The notes below the pieces were generated by a model. It saw nothing but the letters and a program-made list of their open reading frames with translations, was not told the DNA's origin and did no database searches. A program made the translations under genes and the position numbers. Shown here piece by piece: positions 62,757 through 64,000 of a stretch of DNA of 64,000 bases. The number at the start of each line of letters is the position of its first letter. The first letter of the stretch is position 1. The DNA is from MED-G20 sp038108155 (GTDB taxonomy: Bacteria; Bacteroidota; Bacteroidia; Flavobacteriales_D; Parvicellaceae): contig JAYNHP010000002.1 of the NCBI GenBank assembly GCA_038108155.1, positions 1 to 64,000 on the forward strand, given 5' to 3'.

Positions 62757-63593
62757 TTATTTTACTGCTTTTAAACTCAAGTCCATATTATTGACAGAGT
62801 GAGTCAAAGCTCCAACAGAAATATAGTCAACACCACACATTGCATAGTTTTTTATTGTATCTAAATTTATACCACCGGAGGCTTCAGTTTCATATAGGCC
62901 ATTGATTAATTCAACTCCTGTTTTTAAATCTTGATAGTTAAAATTATCCATCATTATTCTATGCACATTTCCACACTCTAAAACTTGTCTGACTTCTTCT
63001 AAATTTCTAGTTTCAATTTCAATTTTTATATCCAATTTTTTTTCATTTAAATAGTTATTGGTTTTTTCAATTGCTTGTTGGATTCCACCTGCAAAATCTA
63101 TGTGGTTATCTTTTAACATAACCATATCGTAAAGTCCAAATCTATGGTTGAAACCACCTCCTATTTTAACAGCTTCTTTTTCTAGAAACCTGTTTAAAGG
63201 GGTAGTTTTTCTTGTGTCTAAAATTTTACAATTCAAACCCTTTAGTTTTTCAACATATTTATTAGTCAAAGTTGAAATGGCACTCATTCTTTGCATTACA
63301 TTTAAAACCAATCTTTCAATAGTTAATATAGAACCAGATTTCCCACTAACAATAAAAGCAATATCTCCAATAGATACCTTTTGTCCGTCCTTTAGAATAC
63401 TTTTAAAATCAATAGTTGGATCGTAGCAATTAAATATTTCTTTAGCTAAATTAATTCCAGAAATTATTCCATTTTCTTTTACTAGCAGCTTTGCTGAACC
63501 TTTACTACTTTTTGGTATACAAGAAAGGGTAGAGTGATCCCCTTTTTTAACATCTTCTTGAATTGCTAATTTTACAAATTGATTTATTTCCAT
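62757..63593 (-). CDS. nadC: Nicotinate-nucleotide pyrophosphorylase (carboxylating)
   Basis: Quinolinate phosphoribosyltransferase: makes nicotinate mononucleotide from quinolinate and PRPP in NAD synthesis. At 278 residues it is normal length. Motifs: QEDVKKGDHSTLSCI, NVMQRMSAISTLT, KILDTRKTTPLNRFLEKEAV (catalytic Arg and Lys), GGGFNHRFGLYDMVMLKDNH, EIETRNLEEV and VDYISVGALTHSV. The chain ends SLKAVK. It lies 3 bases after the CotH-like gene in the same direction and is probably co-transcribed with it. Confidence 0.96.
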   Translation of the reverse strand: MEINQFVKLAIQEDVKKGDHSTLSCIPKSSKGSAKLLVKENGIISGINLAKEIFNCYDPTIDFKSILKDGQKVSIGDIAFIVSGKSGSILTIERLVLNVMQRMSAISTLTNKYVEKLKGLNCKILDTRKTTPLNRFLEKEAVKIGGGFNHRFGLYDMVMLKDNHIDFAGGIQQAIEKTNNYLNEKKLDIKIEIETRNLEEVRQVLECGNVHRIMMDNFNYQDLKTGVELINGLYETEASGGINLDTIKNYAMCGVDYISVGALTHSVNNMDLSLKAVK

Positions 63594-63596
63594 AAT

Positions 63597-64000
63597 TTAA
63601 AGTTTAGAAATATTTTTAAAATATTGAGTCATATTTTTTTTAAAATTTTCAGGCCTATTAAGACAAAATTTTTCTATAACATTTAATCCCTTTTTATATT
63701 TTTTTGTTCCACTTTCATAACCCCATCTATTGTAATGTTCTTTAACCATTGGGGAAAATGATTTTTTAAATTCTATAAAATGGGCCATTAAGTTTTCAGA
63801 TGAAAGTTCATTTTCAAGAAGGTAATTAACTCTTTTAGTAAACAATATCTCGAACTCAGTTTGCTTTAGCAAATAATTAATTAATTCTCCTCCTAAAGCT
63901 GGAGACCAATCTCTTTGGACATAATCAAACATATTAAATTTTGGACTTCCAACACTTGCATCCATATCTATCAAAACAGCATTCCAAGGCTTTTTGCCTT
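63597..64000 (-). CDS. CotH kinase family protein, C-terminal part (cut by the window edge)
   Basis: An open frame that runs off the end of the window on the minus strand; the visible 133 or so residues begin GKKPWNAVLIDMDASVGSPK. The D-M-D and following GSP match the metal-binding DxDxSFG-like segment of CotH protein kinases, and the rest (WSPALGGELINYLLKQTEFE, LFTKRVNYLLENELSSENLM and HYNRWGYESGTKKYKKGL) matches the helical C-terminal part of that family with its catalytic-lobe Arg/Trp. CotH was first known as a Bacillus spore-coat kinase, but homologs in non-spore-formers often sit with VTC and DUF4956 genes. Those genes lie 5-7 kb away here. Confidence 0.75.
   Translation of the reverse strand, partial: GKKPWNAVLIDMDASVGSPKFNMFDYVQRDWSPALGGELINYLLKQTEFEILFTKRVNYLLENELSSENLMAHFIEFKKSFSPMVKEHYNRWGYESGTKKYKKGLNVIEKFCLNRPENFKKNMTQYFKNISKL

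Overview
The window is a low-GC, very compact chromosomal segment from a member of Bacteroidota, most likely a marine-type Flavobacteriales with a streamlined genome. The evidence is a T9SS-type C-terminal sorting domain on a secreted protein, promoter-like TTG-N16-20-TAnnTTTG boxes in place of E. coli type -35/-10 elements, archaeal/eukaryal-type prolyl-tRNA synthetase, AcnB-type aconitase, a CarB without the C-terminal regulatory domain, and families typical of this phylum (YfhO-like membrane protein, DUF1573, DUF3108, DUF4197, SiaB-like). I see no mobile element, CRISPR array or phage gene; this is core chromosome. Species cannot be named from the sequence.

Layout. 1-533: 3' end of a 23S rRNA gene, 5S rRNA and a terminator (end of an rRNA operon). 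600-8668 (+): carB, then a tightly coupled YfhO-like / glycosyltransferase / proline dehydrogenase set. 8665-14509 (-): two adjacent sets, glycosyltransferase-sigma factor-rsmG and S41 protease-DUF1573-DUF3108. 14594-16824 (+): tgt and an LptF/G permease. 16821-21240 (-): membrane-anchored unknown, ahcY, BamA/TamA-like protein, ung. 21337-27420 (+): small lipoprotein, outer-membrane-like protein with lipA, a large T9SS cargo protein with its own terminator, gap. 27431-35649 (-): one long run lpxK-pnp-gatB-tlpA-M1 peptidase-lpxH. 35680-49046 (+): Nif3-like, coiled-coil protein, proS, unknown, tRNA-Glu, rpsT, wecB, deacetylase-like protein, upp, membrane protein, HAD nucleotidase, acnB, GH109-like oxidoreductase. 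49051-52308 (-): SiaB-like protein, SirB1/transglutaminase-like protein, nucleoside phosphorylase, DUF4197. 52388-53635 (+): cinA. 53632-59940 (-): outer-membrane-like protein, then lipoprotein pyrophosphatase-DUF4956-VTC polymerase-beta-helix lipoprotein, then a TPR/PD40 protein. 60041 to the end: purB, rsmE, chalcone-isomerase-like protein, nadC and the C-terminus of a CotH-like kinase cut by the window edge.

Functions cluster around envelope building (lpxH, lpxK, LptF/G, BamA/TamA-like, glycosyltransferases, wecB), nucleotide metabolism and salvage (carB, upp, two nucleoside phosphorylases, purB, HAD nucleotidase, nadC) and translation (rRNA, rpsT, tRNA-Glu, proS, gatB, tgt, rsmG, rsmE). 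No gene-free stretch exceeds about 160 bases.

Most worth a second look: (1) lpxH has no canonical start codon; its conserved N-terminus can only start at an ATA that overlaps the upstream TAA, as if one G-to-A change had hit an ATGA junction; (2) gatB carries a one-base frameshift at an A6 run, removing the last 76 residues from the reading frame; (3) a VTC-domain polyphosphate-polymerase-like protein sits in an apparent operon with DUF4956, a lipoprotein pyrophosphatase and a beta-helix lipoprotein that has a CotH-like stretch, with a real CotH-like gene 5 kb away; (4) Tgt lacks all three zinc cysteines and a zinc-ribbon family protein lacks all four.
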